Source of the DNA: an uncultured Saprospiraceae bacterium | GTDB taxonomy: Bacteria; Bacteroidota; Bacteroidia; Chitinophagales; Saprospiraceae | Length of the DNA stretch: 6,520 nucleotides | NCBI GenBank assembly: GCA_938044055.1 | Contig: CALIQO010000261.1 | Coordinates: forward strand, 1 to 6,520 | Reading direction: 5' to 3' | Part shown: piece by piece, positions 6,140-6,520 of the stretch | Layout: every line of letters starts with the position of its first letter | Position numbering within the stretch: the first letter of the stretch is position 1 | The notes under the pieces: generated by a model | The model's input: only the letters and a program-made list of their open reading frames with translations | Told to the model about the DNA's origin: nothing | Databases searched by the model: none | Translations under genes and position numbers: made by a program

Positions 6140-6520
6140 GATTGAATTTTATCGGTAACTGGATGTAATACTTGAGATAAATCAGCCCGTGCATATATCC
6201 CTAATTCTTGAAAAACAGATGTTACTTGTAATATATCATCCTTCAAGTTGAAGTATTGATCTATGTGATCAAATTCTATATCCATATGGAAAAAATATTC
6301 TCTGAAAGAACCCAGTACTGGAAACGATTGAAGCTTACTGAGATTAAGATTGTGGTCTTCAATTTTCTGAAGGACTTTCAACAATTGACCTTTCTTATCT
6401 GGAATCTTAATGAAAGCAGAAACCTTATTAACAGCTCTGGTGTCATAGATCTCCTTCTCATTTCCTATAATGAAAAACCGCGTATAATTATTCTTATGGG
6501 TTTCGATGTTACTAGCAAGG
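6136..6520 (-). CDS. pheA: Prephenate dehydratase (PheA), C-terminal part with ACT domain; 5' end outside window
   Basis: It converts prephenate to phenylpyruvate with loss of water and CO2, the Phe-specific step after chorismate mutase. Only the last 127 residues are visible; the frame runs open through the window edge, with the first full codon at 6519-6517. The end of the catalytic domain carries NNYTRFFII (visible residues 10-18), which contains the conserved TRF motif whose Thr is catalytic in the family. The ACT regulatory domain follows, at about 31-115. The two Phe-binding motifs of E. coli PheA, GALV and ESRP, correspond at exactly the same 20-residue offset to GQLL (44-47) and QSFP (64-67). 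The Glu and Arg of ESRP are therefore lost, so phenylalanine feedback may be weaker or different. No chorismate mutase follows; that activity sits in the fused enzyme at the operon's far end. A TTG at 6384 is not a start, because homology continues upstream. It is the first visible gene of the operon. Confidence 0.93.
   Translation of the reverse strand, partial: LASNIETHKNNYTRFFIIGNEKEIYDTRAVNKVSAFIKIPDKKGQLLKVLQKIEDHNLNLSKLQSFPVLGSFREYFFHMDIEFDHIDQYFNLKDDILQVTSVFQELGIYARADLSQVLHPVTDKIQS

Noticed and set aside
6136..6384. A separate 82-residue gene starting at the TTG at 6384
   Set aside because: The same frame continues upstream to the window edge and encodes the conserved TRF motif and the start of the ACT domain, so this is only the end of pheA.
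1..6520. A new defence, mobile or CRISPR-like system
   Set aside because: No repeats, integrase, transposase, nuclease or toxin-like genes are visible, and every substantial coding stretch belongs to a recognisable metabolic or redox family.

Overview
The window looks like a piece of a Bacteroidota chromosome. It is moderately AT-rich and densely packed. The visible gene starts lack convincing Shine-Dalgarno sites, apart from a weak GGAAG before tyrA. The first shikimate-pathway enzyme is fused to a C-terminal chorismate mutase, an arrangement characterised in Prevotella and Porphyromonas. The phylum assignment is an inference from gene content and style; no rRNA or other strict marker is present.

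Bases 1-3011 (+ strand) hold the 3' part of one long gene. It encodes a multidomain protein of the PVC-type heme-binding CxxCH class: a degenerate SGNH/GDSL-hydrolase-like domain, a beta-propeller dehydrogenase-like domain, a HEAT-like helical stretch and a C-terminal cytochrome c domain. Its true start lies left of the window.

Bases 3021-6520 (- strand) hold an aromatic amino acid operon, read from right to left: pheA (prephenate dehydratase, 3' end only), a PLP aminotransferase related to the LL-diaminopimelate aminotransferase family, tyrA (prephenate dehydrogenase), and a DAHP synthase/chorismate mutase fusion (aroF-type). The first two junctions are 4-base ATGA overlaps and the third is a 12-base gap, so the four genes are very probably one transcript with coupled translation. 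The promoter lies outside the window. The fusion makes DAHP at the top of the shikimate pathway and converts chorismate to prephenate at the branch. PheA and TyrA then turn prephenate into phenylpyruvate and 4-hydroxyphenylpyruvate, and the aminotransferase probably converts these to Phe and Tyr.

The two transcription units converge, with only 9 bases between their stop codons and a weak A/T-rich hairpin across the junction. No stretch over 300 bases lacks a gene. I see no RNA gene, mobile element, CRISPR array or repeat family. I found no wholly new system. The points most worth a second look are the apparent loss of catalytic residues in the SGNH-like domain, the altered Phe-binding motif of the PheA ACT domain combined with a TyrA that has no ACT domain, and the DapL-like aminotransferase inside an aromatic operon.
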